Position numbers and translations under genes: made by a program. From Polaribacter sp. (GTDB lineage Bacteria > Bacteroidota > Bacteroidia > Flavobacteriales > Flavobacteriaceae), in the NCBI GenBank assembly GCA_020740485.1, contig DYMN01000009.1:23055-81875 (forward strand): 58,821 nt of DNA, in the 5' to 3' direction. The notes under the pieces are model-generated. The model did not search any database. It was not told the origin of the DNA and saw only the letters and a list, made by a program, of their open reading frames with translations. Numbering within the stretch: the first letter of the stretch is position 1; each line of letters begins with the position of its first letter. Of this stretch, positions 1 to 8,838 are shown piece by piece.

Positions 1-105
1 AACGACCAAAGACTAACGACCAAAGACTAACGACCAAAGACTAACGACCAAAGACTAACGACCAAAGACCAAAGACTAAAGACCAAAGACTAAGGACCAA
101 CGCCC
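1..105. repeat. Period-7 tandem repeat (AAnGACY), about 15 units
   Basis: The first 105 bases are an almost perfect heptanucleotide array in which AACGACC and AAAGACT alternate, with later units drifting to AAAGACC, AAGGACC and AACGCCC. The array may extend beyond the left edge. It ends about 20 bases before the ATG of the MenE-like gene, so it occupies that gene's leader. A similar heptamer run precedes the VIT gene near 41332-41420. There are no spacers, so it is not CRISPR. Confidence 0.9.
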
Positions 106-126
106 ACTGACATCCAACATTACGCC

Positions 127-1155
127 ATGCAAATTCATCCCAATTTCAAATTATTTTTAAAGTCATTTGATTCTGCAGATGAGTTAATTGCTTTTTTAAA
201 ACCGAAATTTGAAACAGACGCAAACTTTCTGGAAGAATTATTTAACGAAGAAGAATATATTATAGTTAAAACATCGGGTTCAACCGGAACCCCTAAACCA
301 ATTAAAATTAAAAAAGAAGCACTGCTAAAAAGTGCTGAAAATACCGGAAAATACTTCAAATTAGGAAACGAAACAAAAGCATTGCATTGTTTATCATCAG
401 AATACATTGCCGGAAAAATGATGTGGGTGCGCGCTTTGCATTTGGGTTGGCATCTCACTTTAGTAAAACCTAACAGAAAACCCTTAGAAAACATAGATGC
501 AAGCTTTGATTTTGCCGCCATGCTACCCTTGCAAGTACAAAATTCTTATGAAAAACTCACCCAAATTAACAAGTTAATTATCGGCGGAGCTCCATTAGAT
601 GCAGTTTGGGAAGAAAAGTTATCACAATTTCCCAATGAAATTTATCTTACTTACGGAATGACGGAAACTATTACTCATGTTGCCGTAAGAAAGATTGGAG
701 AAAAGAAAATATTTCATTGTTTACCTGATATAAAAATAGAAATTGACAAAAGAGGTTGTTTAATGATTACAGCCTTATATATTGCTAAAGAGCCTGTTAT
801 TACAAATGACATTGTTACCTTACACTCTGAAAGCTCTTTTGAATGGTTAGGCCGATTTGACAACGTCATCAATAGTGGTGGAATTAAATTTTTGCCCGAA
901 ATGTTAGAAGAAAAATTAGCGAACTACCTTACAAAACCCTTTGTAATTTCTTCCAAAAAAGACCAAATGCTAAGTGAAAAGTTAGTTTTAGTCATAGGCG
1001 CTCCACCTTTTGACATTGATAAAGATACACTATTTGAAAATGCCGGTCTGAAGCAATATGAAAAGCCAAAAGAGATTGTATTTATTGATTATTTACCTGT
1101 AAATGAAAACAGTAAAATAAATCGAATTGATGTAAAATTGATTATTGATAAATAA
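127..1155 (+). CDS. menE: Short AMP-forming acyl-CoA ligase, MenE-like (O-succinylbenzoate-CoA ligase candidate)
   Basis: The 342-residue protein is a member of the ANL adenylate-forming superfamily. The Ser/Thr/Gly-rich AMP-binding loop (KTSGSTGTPK) is at about residues 48-57, the TYGMTET motif near 175-181, and the hinge region (GRFDNVINSGG) near 242-252. MenE activates O-succinylbenzoate with ATP and CoA in menaquinone synthesis. The protein is over 100 residues shorter than typical MenE, mostly at the N-terminus, but the catalytic motifs remain. No other men gene is in view, so the substrate is inferred from family resemblance. Its leader consists of the heptamer repeat at 1-105. Confidence 0.7.
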   Translation: MQIHPNFKLFLKSFDSADELIAFLKPKFETDANFLEELFNEEEYIIVKTSGSTGTPKPIKIKKEALLKSAENTGKYFKLGNETKALHCLSSEYIAGKMMWVRALHLGWHLTLVKPNRKPLENIDASFDFAAMLPLQVQNSYEKLTQINKLIIGGAPLDAVWEEKLSQFPNEIYLTYGMTETITHVAVRKIGEKKIFHCLPDIKIEIDKRGCLMITALYIAKEPVITNDIVTLHSESSFEWLGRFDNVINSGGIKFLPEMLEEKLANYLTKPFVISSKKDQMLSEKLVLVIGAPPFDIDKDTLFENAGLKQYEKPKEIVFIDYLPVNENSKINRIDVKLIIDK

Positions 1156-1214
1156 TTCTTATTTTTAAATAAAATTTTAGTATTACAAACTCATTTTTTG
1201 AGCGATTTTTGTTA

Positions 1215-1222
1215 TACTTTTG
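1215..1222 (+). promoter_or_regulatory. Bacteroidota -7 box upstream of dps
   Basis: TACTTTTG fits the TAnnTTTG consensus and lies 34 bases before the dps ATG. A TTG at 1198-1200 is a possible -33 element, although its spacing is shorter than usual. Confidence 0.5.
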
Positions 1223-1256
1223 CTGTGTAAAAAATAATTAAAACAATTATAAACAC

Positions 1257-1724
1257 ATGAAAAATAACATAGGCTTAGACAGCAAAAAGTCAGAAGAATT
1301 AGTTGATTTACTCAACGATTTATTAGCAAATTATCAAGTTTTTTATCAAAACCTGAGAGGTTTCCATTGGAATGTGAAAGGTTCAAAATTCTTTGAATTG
1401 CACTTAAAATTTGAAGAACTTTACGATGATGCCATAATTAAAATTGATGAAATCGCTGAACGTGTACTAACCCTTCAAGGCGTACCATTTCATACCTACG
1501 AAGACTACCTAAAAAATTCTTCAATCAAATCCGATAAAAGAGACAAAGTAGATGCGGAAGCTGTAAAAACAATAGTAGAAAATTTTTCGGTTCTCATCTC
1601 TAAAGAACGTAAAATTTTATCAAAAGCAGCTGACGCTGAAGACGAAGGAACCGTTAGTCAAATGAGTGATTACATTACCCAAACCGAAAAAACAGTTTGG
1701 ATGCTCAATGCTTATTTAAGCTAA
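1257..1724 (+). CDS. dps: Dps-family ferritin-like DNA-protection protein
   Basis: The 155-residue protein matches the usual Dps length. The characteristic segment HWNVKG starts at about residue 37 and is followed by the acidic ferroxidase helix (ELHLKFEELYDD, about 47-58). Dps proteins form dodecamers that oxidise and store iron using hydrogen peroxide, and many bind DNA non-specifically, so they limit Fenton damage. The next gene is a peroxiredoxin on the same strand about 110 bases downstream, which suggests an oxidative-stress pair, though each may have its own promoter. The N-terminus has few basic residues, so DNA binding cannot be assumed. Confidence 0.9.
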   Translation: MKNNIGLDSKKSEELVDLLNDLLANYQVFYQNLRGFHWNVKGSKFFELHLKFEELYDDAIIKIDEIAERVLTLQGVPFHTYEDYLKNSSIKSDKRDKVDAEAVKTIVENFSVLISKERKILSKAADAEDEGTVSQMSDYITQTEKTVWMLNAYLS

Positions 1725-1836
1725 TTTTTTAATATAACCTATCTGAAAAAATTTAATCTCAAATATATTGAGAAGAAAGAGTATTGTTTCAATAAATAGC
1801 AATAAAAATAATTAACAAATTAAATTTCAAACTATT

Positions 1837-2508
1837 ATGTCAGAAATTCAAAACAAAGCGGGTATTCCATTACTAGGTGATGAATTCCCAAAAATGACCG
1901 TTCAAACCACACGTGGTGTAAAAAACTTGCCGGAAGATTACAAAGGAAAATGGTTTGTATTATTCAGCCATCCTGCCGATTTTACACCCGTTTGTACCAC
2001 TGAATTTGTAGCTTTTCAACAACGTTACGAAGCCTTCCGTGCCCTAAATACAGAGTTAATCGGAATGAGTGTAGATCAAATTTTTTCTCACATCAAATGG
2101 GAAGAATGGATCAAAGATAATTTAAACATCGAGATTCAATTTCCCATCATTGCCGACACCGGTAAAGTAGCAGAAACTTTAGGGTTAATTCACCCAGGGA
2201 AAGGTACAAACACCGTAAGAGCCGTATTTATTGTAGATGCCAATTCAAAAATTCGTATCATGCTCTACTATCCTCAAGAATTAGGTAGAAACATGGATGA
2301 AATTTTACGTGTGGTAAAAGCCATGCAAACCTCCGATGCTAATAAAGTGGCTATGCCTGCAAATTGGCCTAACAATGAAATGTTTAAAGACAGAGTAATC
2401 ATTCCACCGGCGACTGACGTTGACGCAGCCAACGACAGAAAAAAACGCGCAGCCGCAGGAGAATTTGAATGTTTAGACTGGTGGTTGTGCCACAAAGCTC
2501 TAAATTAA
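1837..2508 (+). CDS. Peroxiredoxin, Prx6 type
   Basis: The 223-residue protein has the peroxidatic motif PxxxTxxC ([13 protein letters not shown]), with the catalytic Cys at about residue 53. Its length and C-terminal extension (about 170-223) are typical of the Prx6 class, which reduces peroxides in the cytoplasm. Further cysteines occur in the tail (ECLDWWLC), as in many bacterial and archaeal Prx6 proteins, so an intersubunit resolving disulphide is possible. It follows dps and ends at a strong terminator. The family is clear, but the reductant partner is not evident here. Confidence 0.93.
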   Translation: MSEIQNKAGIPLLGDEFPKMTVQTTRGVKNLPEDYKGKWFVLFSHPADFTPVCTTEFVAFQQRYEAFRALNTELIGMSVDQIFSHIKWEEWIKDNLNIEIQFPIIADTGKVAETLGLIHPGKGTNTVRAVFIVDANSKIRIMLYYPQELGRNMDEILRVVKAMQTSDANKVAMPANWPNNEMFKDRVIIPPATDVDAANDRKKRAAAGEFECLDWWLCHKALN

Positions 2509-2529
2509 TATTAGATAGTACGAAATATA

Positions 2530-2566
2530 AAACCGCTTTTTTTTAACCAAAAAGCGGTTTTTTTTT
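2530..2566 (+). terminator. Intrinsic terminator after the peroxiredoxin gene
   Basis: A 12-bp inverted repeat (AAACCGCTTTTT with AAAAAGCGGTTT) is followed directly by a run of T. It lies 21 bases after the stop codon of the peroxiredoxin gene. Confidence 0.9.
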
Positions 2567-2774
2567 ACTTCCTAAGTTCAATAAAATTGAACAATTTTAT
2601 TTTTTTAAAAAAATGAATAATATTATGTTTTTATATTATTATTATTTTTATCTTTGGACTGTATCCAAAAAACTGCATTAGTGTTTCCCAAAAAAATTTA
2701 TATTAAAGTAACAATTTATTAATTTTTACTTCAAATAAGCAAGTTTTGTGTTCAATTACTAAAACTATAATTTA

Positions 2775-3332
2775 ATGAGTTTTATCCGTCCCATACCTAT
2801 AGACCACGAAATAATTTTAGATGAAACTAAAATTATTATGTCTAAAACAGACAAAAAAGGCATAATTGAATATGCCAACTACTATTTTATTGAAATTTGT
2901 GGATATGCCGAATGGGAATTAATGGGAGAGCCCCATAACATTATCCGGCACCCTGACATGCCAAAAGTAGTTTTCAAATTACTCTGGGATAGATTAGATG
3001 AAGGAAAAAATATTCATGCTTTAGTGAAAAATTTAGCAAAAGATGGCAGTTATTATTGGGTGATTACTAATTTTGAAACCCAATATGATGAAAATGGCAA
3101 TATTATTGCTTATTTTTCCCGCAGAAAAAAACCACCACGTTATGCTATCGAAGCGATAATCCCCATTTATAAAAAATTAATAGAATTAGAGCGTATGGGT
3201 GGCATGAAGTTATCCGGCGAATTCCTGTTCAGTCTATTAGAACAGAAAGGAATTACTTACGATGATTTTATTCTACAGATATTAAAAGTAACACAAGATG
3301 AATTAGATTACTATTTCAGTGATGCTTTTTAA
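2775..3332 (+). CDS. PAS-domain protein resembling the Aer sensor domain (first of a pair)
   Basis: The 185-residue protein is essentially one PAS domain (about 15-125) plus a helical tail. The IIRHPDMP motif (about 56-63) and the following KNLAKDGSYYWV strand are hallmarks of the FAD-binding PAS domain of aerotaxis receptor Aer. There is no membrane segment, HAMP or methyl-accepting domain, so it must signal through a partner. FAD binding and redox or oxygen sensing are inferred from the retained RHPDMP motif. The next gene encodes a diverged paralogue 33 bases downstream, and the two are probably co-transcribed. Its output is unknown. Confidence 0.8.
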   Translation: MSFIRPIPIDHEIILDETKIIMSKTDKKGIIEYANYYFIEICGYAEWELMGEPHNIIRHPDMPKVVFKLLWDRLDEGKNIHALVKNLAKDGSYYWVITNFETQYDENGNIIAYFSRRKKPPRYAIEAIIPIYKKLIELERMGGMKLSGEFLFSLLEQKGITYDDFILQILKVTQDELDYYFSDAF

Positions 3333-3365
3333 ATTTATAATTTCCCAACCTAAATACAGAATATT

Positions 3366-4076
3366 ATGAACAGCTTCGAAGAAAACAAACCCATTATCCC
3401 GAGAGACAGTGAAATTGAAATTGGAATTCATTCCAATTTTTACATTAAGCTAAACGATAAACAGCACATTGATTATATCAATAGCGATTTTTGTAATGTT
3501 AGCAGTTATGAAGATTATGAACTAATTGATGAAACATTCGTTTCAATTTGGCATCCGGATATGCCTAATGTGCTGTATGAAATCTTGTTTGAAACAGTAA
3601 ATAAAAGAGAAAAAACAGATTTTATTATCAAAATGATTGCCAAAGATGGAAGATATTTTTGGGTACATACTGTTTTAGATGCCAAAATCAATGATTACGG
3701 AGAAATAGTTGGTTATTACATTCATTGCAAACCTATTTCAAAATTTGCAGTCAAAGAAATTGCTTCATTTTTATATATTTTAAAAAAAATTGAAGAACGC
3801 TCTAACAACACAAAGGTTTCAAGAAGATATCTCATCGGTTTTTTAGAAGAAAGGAAAACCACTTTGACTAATTTTGTTATCAAATTGACTGAGGCCTATC
3901 CTGTATCTGAAAATTCGACATTTTATGGGAATGATAACGGTTATCAACCTTTTAGATCATCACAAAATGCCGGCAATACATTTGGGAATTACGGAGCACA
4001 GCAATCCACACTTCAGGAGCAAAAACCGGAAGCTAAAAAGAGTTTATTTCAAAGAATATTTGGTTCGAAAAATTAA
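3366..4076 (+). CDS. PAS-domain protein resembling the Aer sensor domain (second of a pair)
   Basis: The 236-residue paralogue of the upstream gene has a PAS domain at about 20-130, a similar helical segment to about 175, and then a low-complexity tail rich in Asn, Gln, Ser and Gly. The tail ends in a basic amphipathic stretch (KKSLFQRIFGSKN). The flavin-site motif is altered: the Arg of RHPDMP is Trp (SIWHPDMP, about 60-66), so cofactor binding may differ or be lost. The C-terminal basic stretch could be a docking or membrane-contact peptide, which is speculative. Confidence 0.75.
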   Translation: MNSFEENKPIIPRDSEIEIGIHSNFYIKLNDKQHIDYINSDFCNVSSYEDYELIDETFVSIWHPDMPNVLYEILFETVNKREKTDFIIKMIAKDGRYFWVHTVLDAKINDYGEIVGYYIHCKPISKFAVKEIASFLYILKKIEERSNNTKVSRRYLIGFLEERKTTLTNFVIKLTEAYPVSENSTFYGNDNGYQPFRSSQNAGNTFGNYGAQQSTLQEQKPEAKKSLFQRIFGSKN

Positions 4077-4183
4077 TTTGTAAAGACAATAATTTTAGAA
4101 ATATGATCAAAAACATTTTATAACTATTATCCATATTATAAGAATAAGTCGATTTTTTTAAGTTTAAATTTATCAATTAATGT

Positions 4184-4191
4184 TATCTTTG
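4184..4191 (+). promoter_or_regulatory. Bacteroidota -7 box upstream of the SpoU methyltransferase gene
   Basis: TATCTTTG matches TAnnTTTG exactly, 15 bases before the ATG at 4206. It predicts a very short leader. No clear TTG -33 element was found. Confidence 0.55.
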
Positions 4192-4205
4192 CATCTCATC
4201 ATTTT

Positions 4206-5009
4206 ATGAGTATGTACAAGCAAATTACAAGTATTCAAAATCAAGAAATTAAAAATTTACAAAAACTCCAAATTAAATCGCATTACCGCAAAAGTCAAGG
4301 TTTGTTTGTTGCGGAAGGAGTGAATGAAATACGATTAGCAACCTTAGGAAATTATGAAATAGAGAAGATTTTTTTTGTAAAAAATCAGTTTGATTGGGAT
4401 AAGATTCCGGACTTGAAAAATAAAGCTAACGAAATTATTGAAATTTCAGAAGAAATCTATCAAAAAACGGCTTACAGAGAAACAACAGGTGGCGTGTTAG
4501 CACTATTACAAGCCAAAAAACACAATTTAGATGAACTAATATTCCACAACAAACCTCCCATACTCCTCATAGCCGAATCGCCCGAAAAACCCGGCAACAT
4601 TGGCGCATTGGTCCGCACTGCCGACGCAGCAGGTATTGACGCTGTGATTGTAACCAATTTCACAACGGATGTGTATAATCCCAACGTCATCCGTTCTAGT
4701 GTAGGAAGTATTTTTACTACACAAGTTGCCATGTCGGATAATGAAACAACCCTATCTTACTTGCGCGCGAACGGATTTCAAATCTTAGCGGCTGCCTTGA
4801 CTGAAAAAGCAGAAAATTACCTCCAACAAGATTTCACCAAACCCACTGCCATTGTAGTTGGAACCGAATCTACCGGTTTGACCGATTTTTGGTTAAACGG
4901 AGTTGATAAAAATATCATCATCCCTATGTATGGCAAAATTGATTCTATGAATGTCTCCGTATCAGCTGGTATTATCATTTTTGAAGCAGTTAGACAAAGA
5001 AAAAGTTAA
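4206..5009 (+). CDS. SpoU/TrmH-family RNA 2'-O-methyltransferase
   Basis: The 267-residue protein has the layout of TrmH/RlmB-like enzymes: an N-terminal substrate-binding domain (about 1-95) followed by a SPOUT fold with a trefoil knot. Motif 1 is the AESPEKPGNIGALVRTADAAG stretch (about 127-147), motif 2 is VGTESTGL (about 217-224), and motif 3 is SMNVSVSAGI (about 246-255). These proteins use S-adenosylmethionine to methylate the ribose 2'-OH of rRNA or tRNA. Whether the target is a 23S or tRNA nucleotide cannot be told from sequence. A second in-frame ATG two codons later is possible. Confidence 0.88.
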   Translation: MSMYKQITSIQNQEIKNLQKLQIKSHYRKSQGLFVAEGVNEIRLATLGNYEIEKIFFVKNQFDWDKIPDLKNKANEIIEISEEIYQKTAYRETTGGVLALLQAKKHNLDELIFHNKPPILLIAESPEKPGNIGALVRTADAAGIDAVIVTNFTTDVYNPNVIRSSVGSIFTTQVAMSDNETTLSYLRANGFQILAAALTEKAENYLQQDFTKPTAIVVGTESTGLTDFWLNGVDKNIIIPMYGKIDSMNVSVSAGIIIFEAVRQRKS

Positions 5010-5104
5010 AGTTTTTTTTGAATCTTCCCCCAATCATATTAATGCTAAAATATTTTTTAAATTAAAAATTTTTATTTATTTTTATAAGTTTTATATTTTA
5101 TACT

Positions 5105-7039
5105 ATGTTAAAACAACAACGAACGATTATTCACAACGTAAATCCTCAATTAAACAAGGGTCAATATACCATAAAAAGAGTTGTGGGTCAATCTGTTACT
5201 ATAACCGCAACGCTGCTTTCCGACGGACATGACATTATGGCGGCTTCTTTGAACTTTAAACCTGAAAATGAAAAAAATTGGCAAGAAGTCCGAATGAATT
5301 TTCGAAATGACGAAGAAATTTATGCCTCATTTAAAGTTGAAAGCCAAGGTTATTACATCTATCGCATAGAAGCATGGATAGATTACGCCCTCAATTGGCA
5401 ACACGGTACCGGAAGAAAAATTAGAGATAACCAACAGGTAAAAAGCGAATTATTAGAAGGAGCTCAATTTTGTGAAGCTATTCTTAAAATGGCAGCTACT
5501 GATGAAAAAAAATTTTTAAAAGCGGTTATTAATGCTTTTAAGGATGAAAAAAAATACGGAGCAGCTATTGAAATAGCCCAATCCAAAGAACTTTATGATA
5601 TTTTTTATAAATATCCTACTAAAACATTAGCCAACTACTCCGAAGAATACCATGTTTATGTTGACAGACCCAAAGCCCTTTTCAGCACTTGGTATGAGTT
5701 TTTCCCTCGTTCAGCTTCCGCTAAAGAAGGAAAACACGGCACTTTCAAAGACTGTGAAAAGCTATTACCCCGAGTAGCAGAAATGGGATTTGATGTATTG
5801 TACTTCCCTCCTATTCATCCCATAGGTGAAATCAACAGAAAAGGAAAAAACAACACTGCCCAAGCAGGCAAAAACGATGTAGGTTCTCCTTGGGGCATTG
5901 GCTCCAAACAAGGCGGTCACGACGCGATACATCCCGATTTAGGGTCTCTTGAAGATTTTAAAAGATTAGTTAAAAAAGCTAAAGATTTAAATATCGAAGT
6001 AGCCATGGATTTTGCCTTACAAGCTGCACCGGATCATCCGTATGTGAAAGCACATCCCGAATGGTTCAAATGGCGACCGGACGGCACCGTGCAATACGCT
6101 GAAAATCCACCCAAAAAATACCAAGACATCCAACCCTTCTATTATGAATCAGAAGATTGGAAAAATATGTGGAGAGAATTTTTAAGAATAGCTTTGTATT
6201 GGATTGAAGAAACCGGCATTCGAATTTTTCGTGTGGACAACCCTCATACTAAACCATTTTACTTTTGGGGATGGTTCATCACTGAAATCAAGAAAAAGTA
6301 CCCTGACGTGTTATTTTTAGCCGAAGCTTTCACCAAGCAACCTATCATGCAAGAATTAGCCAAGCAAGGTTTTACCCAATCCTATACCTATTTCTCTTGG
6401 CGCACTTCAAAATCGGAACTTACCAATTATGTAACCGAATTGACTAAATCAGAAATGAAAGAGTATTTCAAACCTAATTTTTGGCCCAATACACCGGATA
6501 TATTGCCTCCACATTTGCAAATTCCTAACGAACCCATTTATATGATTCGCTATTTTTTAGCAGCTACATTGAGCTCAAATACCGGAATATACGGCCCTGT
6601 GTTTGAATATATGGTTCACGAGGCACTTCCGGAACGCGAAGAATACAAAGATTCTGAAAAATACGAGATCAAGCATTGGAATTGGGATTTGCGCAATAAA
6701 CTCACCGAGGTGATTACTAAAATAAATTTTGCCAGAAAAGAAAACACCTCTCTACAGCAAACCAATAACATAGTATTCTGCGGGACGGATAATGAACAGA
6801 TCTTAGCTTTCTATAAATTCAGTGATGATAAATGGAATCAAACTTTGATCATCTGTAGTTTAGACAGCCATCATACTCAAATAGGTCATGTGAGATTACC
6901 CCTAGAATACATTGGGAACGGGCAAGTAAAAGTAGTTGATCAAATTACAGGTAATACCTATTGGTGGGACAAAGAGTGGAATTATGTAGAATTGCATCCT
7001 ACGCTGCCCTTTCATTTGTTTAGATTAGTTTGGGAATAA
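5105..7039 (+). CDS. glgE: Alpha-1,4-glucan:maltose-1-phosphate maltosyltransferase GlgE
   Basis: The 644-residue GH13_3 enzyme has an N-terminal beta-sandwich domain (DUF3416-like, about 15-190) followed by a (beta/alpha)8 catalytic domain. The nucleophile Asp is at about residue 378 in RVDNPHTKP and the acid/base Glu at about 407 in AEAFTKQP. GlgE extends alpha-1,4-glucans using maltose 1-phosphate as donor. It is followed 74 bases later by a maltokinase gene, the source of that donor, and then by a branching enzyme gene. The length and motifs indicate an intact gene. The start is the ATG at 5105, just after an AT-rich leader. Confidence 0.95.
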   Translation: MLKQQRTIIHNVNPQLNKGQYTIKRVVGQSVTITATLLSDGHDIMAASLNFKPENEKNWQEVRMNFRNDEEIYASFKVESQGYYIYRIEAWIDYALNWQHGTGRKIRDNQQVKSELLEGAQFCEAILKMAATDEKKFLKAVINAFKDEKKYGAAIEIAQSKELYDIFYKYPTKTLANYSEEYHVYVDRPKALFSTWYEFFPRSASAKEGKHGTFKDCEKLLPRVAEMGFDVLYFPPIHPIGEINRKGKNNTAQAGKNDVGSPWGIGSKQGGHDAIHPDLGSLEDFKRLVKKAKDLNIEVAMDFALQAAPDHPYVKAHPEWFKWRPDGTVQYAENPPKKYQDIQPFYYESEDWKNMWREFLRIALYWIEETGIRIFRVDNPHTKPFYFWGWFITEIKKKYPDVLFLAEAFTKQPIMQELAKQGFTQSYTYFSWRTSKSELTNYVTELTKSEMKEYFKPNFWPNTPDILPPHLQIPNEPIYMIRYFLAATLSSNTGIYGPVFEYMVHEALPEREEYKDSEKYEIKHWNWDLRNKLTEVITKINFARKENTSLQQTNNIVFCGTDNEQILAFYKFSDDKWNQTLIICSLDSHHTQIGHVRLPLEYIGNGQVKVVDQITGNTYWWDKEWNYVELHPTLPFHLFRLVWE

Positions 7040-7113
7040 AAAACAGAAAACAATGATTTGGATGGGGTGTAAAATAAATATTCGTTTTTAATTAATGTAA
7101 ACTTTAAAGCATT

Positions 7114-8739
7114 ATGGAAAATGTTTTAACCAAAGAAAATCATTCAAAATATGAATTTCCTGATATAAATTGGGAAAATGCCTTCGAAAATGAAAATTTT
7201 TTAAAAGTATTTTCTTCTGATATTTTGGAAGAATACATTGTTAAAAAACGTTGGTATGGGGGAAAAGCCAGTACCTTAAAATACATAGAAATTATTGATT
7301 TTTTCAAATTAAAATCAACACGCAACACCTATTACGGAGCTTTGATAGAAGTAAATTTCAAAGAAGCTTTTTTTCAACATTACTTTATGCCCTTGGCTTT
7401 TATGTCCGAAAAAGATTTGGACACCAAAACCACTATAGCTAATGTTACGATAGGAAATACTCAAGGTTATTTGGTAGATGCATTGCATCAAGAAGATTTC
7501 CGCAAAACTTTATTTGATAATATTATAAGTAATAAGAATACACGCGGTTCTAAACTTTTGTTTCACAAAGGAAGTTTTTTAGAAAACGAAAAGTACGAAA
7601 GTTCTCGTTTTATGGGACTAGAACAAAGTAACACCTCGATTGTTTTCAACGAAAAACACGTTTTAAAAATTTTTCGACGTATCTATCCGGCAGTGAATCC
7701 TGACTATGAAATCAGTCGGTTTTTAACTGAAAGAATGCATTTTCCAAATTCACCCGCCTATTCGGGAAGTATCAATATGCAAGGACCCGAAGGAATGATC
7801 ACGTTGGGTTTGATGCAAGAATTAGTAGCTAATCAAGGCGATGCTTGGAATTTTACTTTAGAGAAAATAGACAAGATTTTTAAAATTATAGCTAAAAAAA
7901 ATATTGACCTCAAAAATTTACCTGATATAAACTTATTTGTAAGATTAAAAACAAAGGATATTCCGGCTCAAATTATAGATTGGGTAGGCTTGAGCTTTTT
8001 TCAAAGTATTCAAAAATTAGCCTTGCGTACAGCAGAAATGCACATAGCTCTGGGCAGTGATATTCACGAAACCGCTTTTACTCCTACAACCTATAACGGA
8101 GATTATTCCGTTTGGCTCAAAAATAGATTACTCTATCAGTTTCAAAACCGATTGAATATCATTGAAAACCGCATGTACGAATTGCGAGGACTTTCATTAA
8201 AACTAGCTCACAAATTTTTGGACAATAAAAAATTAGTTCGAAAGCGCTTTGTAGATTTTGATTGGACTAAAATGAAATCAGAGCGCATCAGAATTCACGG
8301 TGATTATCATCTGGGACAAATATTAGTCAATGGGGATGATTTTTATATCTTAGACTTTGAGGGTGAACCCGAGAGCACCATTCGTGACAGAAAAGTGAAA
8401 CAACCGCCTTTAAAAGATGTTGCCGGATTATTTCGTTCCTATCATTACGCCATTTTTGCAACTATTTTTAGTAATCCCGACAAATACAAATTGGAGCAGG
8501 AAGAATTATTTTTTGCAGGTGATATACTTTATAAATACATTGTCGGCGTTTTTTTAGATGTATATGTGGAGAAAGTTCAATCTGAAAATCTTAACATTGG
8601 ATATAATCAGGAAATTGAGTTTTTATTAAAATACTGTTTATTGGAAAAAGCAGTCTACGAATTAGGATATGAACTCAATTCTCGTCCTTCGTGGGCTGTC
8701 ATTCCCTTGAGTGGCATTCAAAGTATAATGGAATATTAG
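7114..8739 (+). CDS. mak: Maltokinase (Pep2/Mak type)
   Basis: The 541-residue protein resembles the maltokinase found fused or adjacent to trehalose synthase. An N-terminal cap domain (about 30-180, beginning with KKRWYGGKA) precedes an aminoglycoside-phosphotransferase-like kinase domain. Its catalytic motif is HGDYHLGQ (about 395-402) and its metal-binding motif is DFEGEP (about 415-420). It phosphorylates maltose to maltose 1-phosphate with ATP, supplying GlgE. The flanking genes are glgE and glgB. No trehalose synthase gene lies in this cluster, so the maltose source must be encoded elsewhere or be non-trehalose. Confidence 0.9.
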   Translation: MENVLTKENHSKYEFPDINWENAFENENFLKVFSSDILEEYIVKKRWYGGKASTLKYIEIIDFFKLKSTRNTYYGALIEVNFKEAFFQHYFMPLAFMSEKDLDTKTTIANVTIGNTQGYLVDALHQEDFRKTLFDNIISNKNTRGSKLLFHKGSFLENEKYESSRFMGLEQSNTSIVFNEKHVLKIFRRIYPAVNPDYEISRFLTERMHFPNSPAYSGSINMQGPEGMITLGLMQELVANQGDAWNFTLEKIDKIFKIIAKKNIDLKNLPDINLFVRLKTKDIPAQIIDWVGLSFFQSIQKLALRTAEMHIALGSDIHETAFTPTTYNGDYSVWLKNRLLYQFQNRLNIIENRMYELRGLSLKLAHKFLDNKKLVRKRFVDFDWTKMKSERIRIHGDYHLGQILVNGDDFYILDFEGEPESTIRDRKVKQPPLKDVAGLFRSYHYAIFATIFSNPDKYKLEQEELFFAGDILYKYIVGVFLDVYVEKVQSENLNIGYNQEIEFLLKYCLLEKAVYELGYELNSRPSWAVIPLSGIQSIMEY

Positions 8740-8838
8740 AAAAGAAAAATTAAACATAGCATTTAATCAAAGTAATTAACAACCAAACCACGCTCCCTTA
8801 CAAAAGGAAGTTGGCAATAGGCTAACAACAATCGCAAT

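Noticed and set aside
1..105. Possible CRISPR array
   Set aside because: The units are contiguous heptamers with no unique spacers, and no cas genes are in the window.
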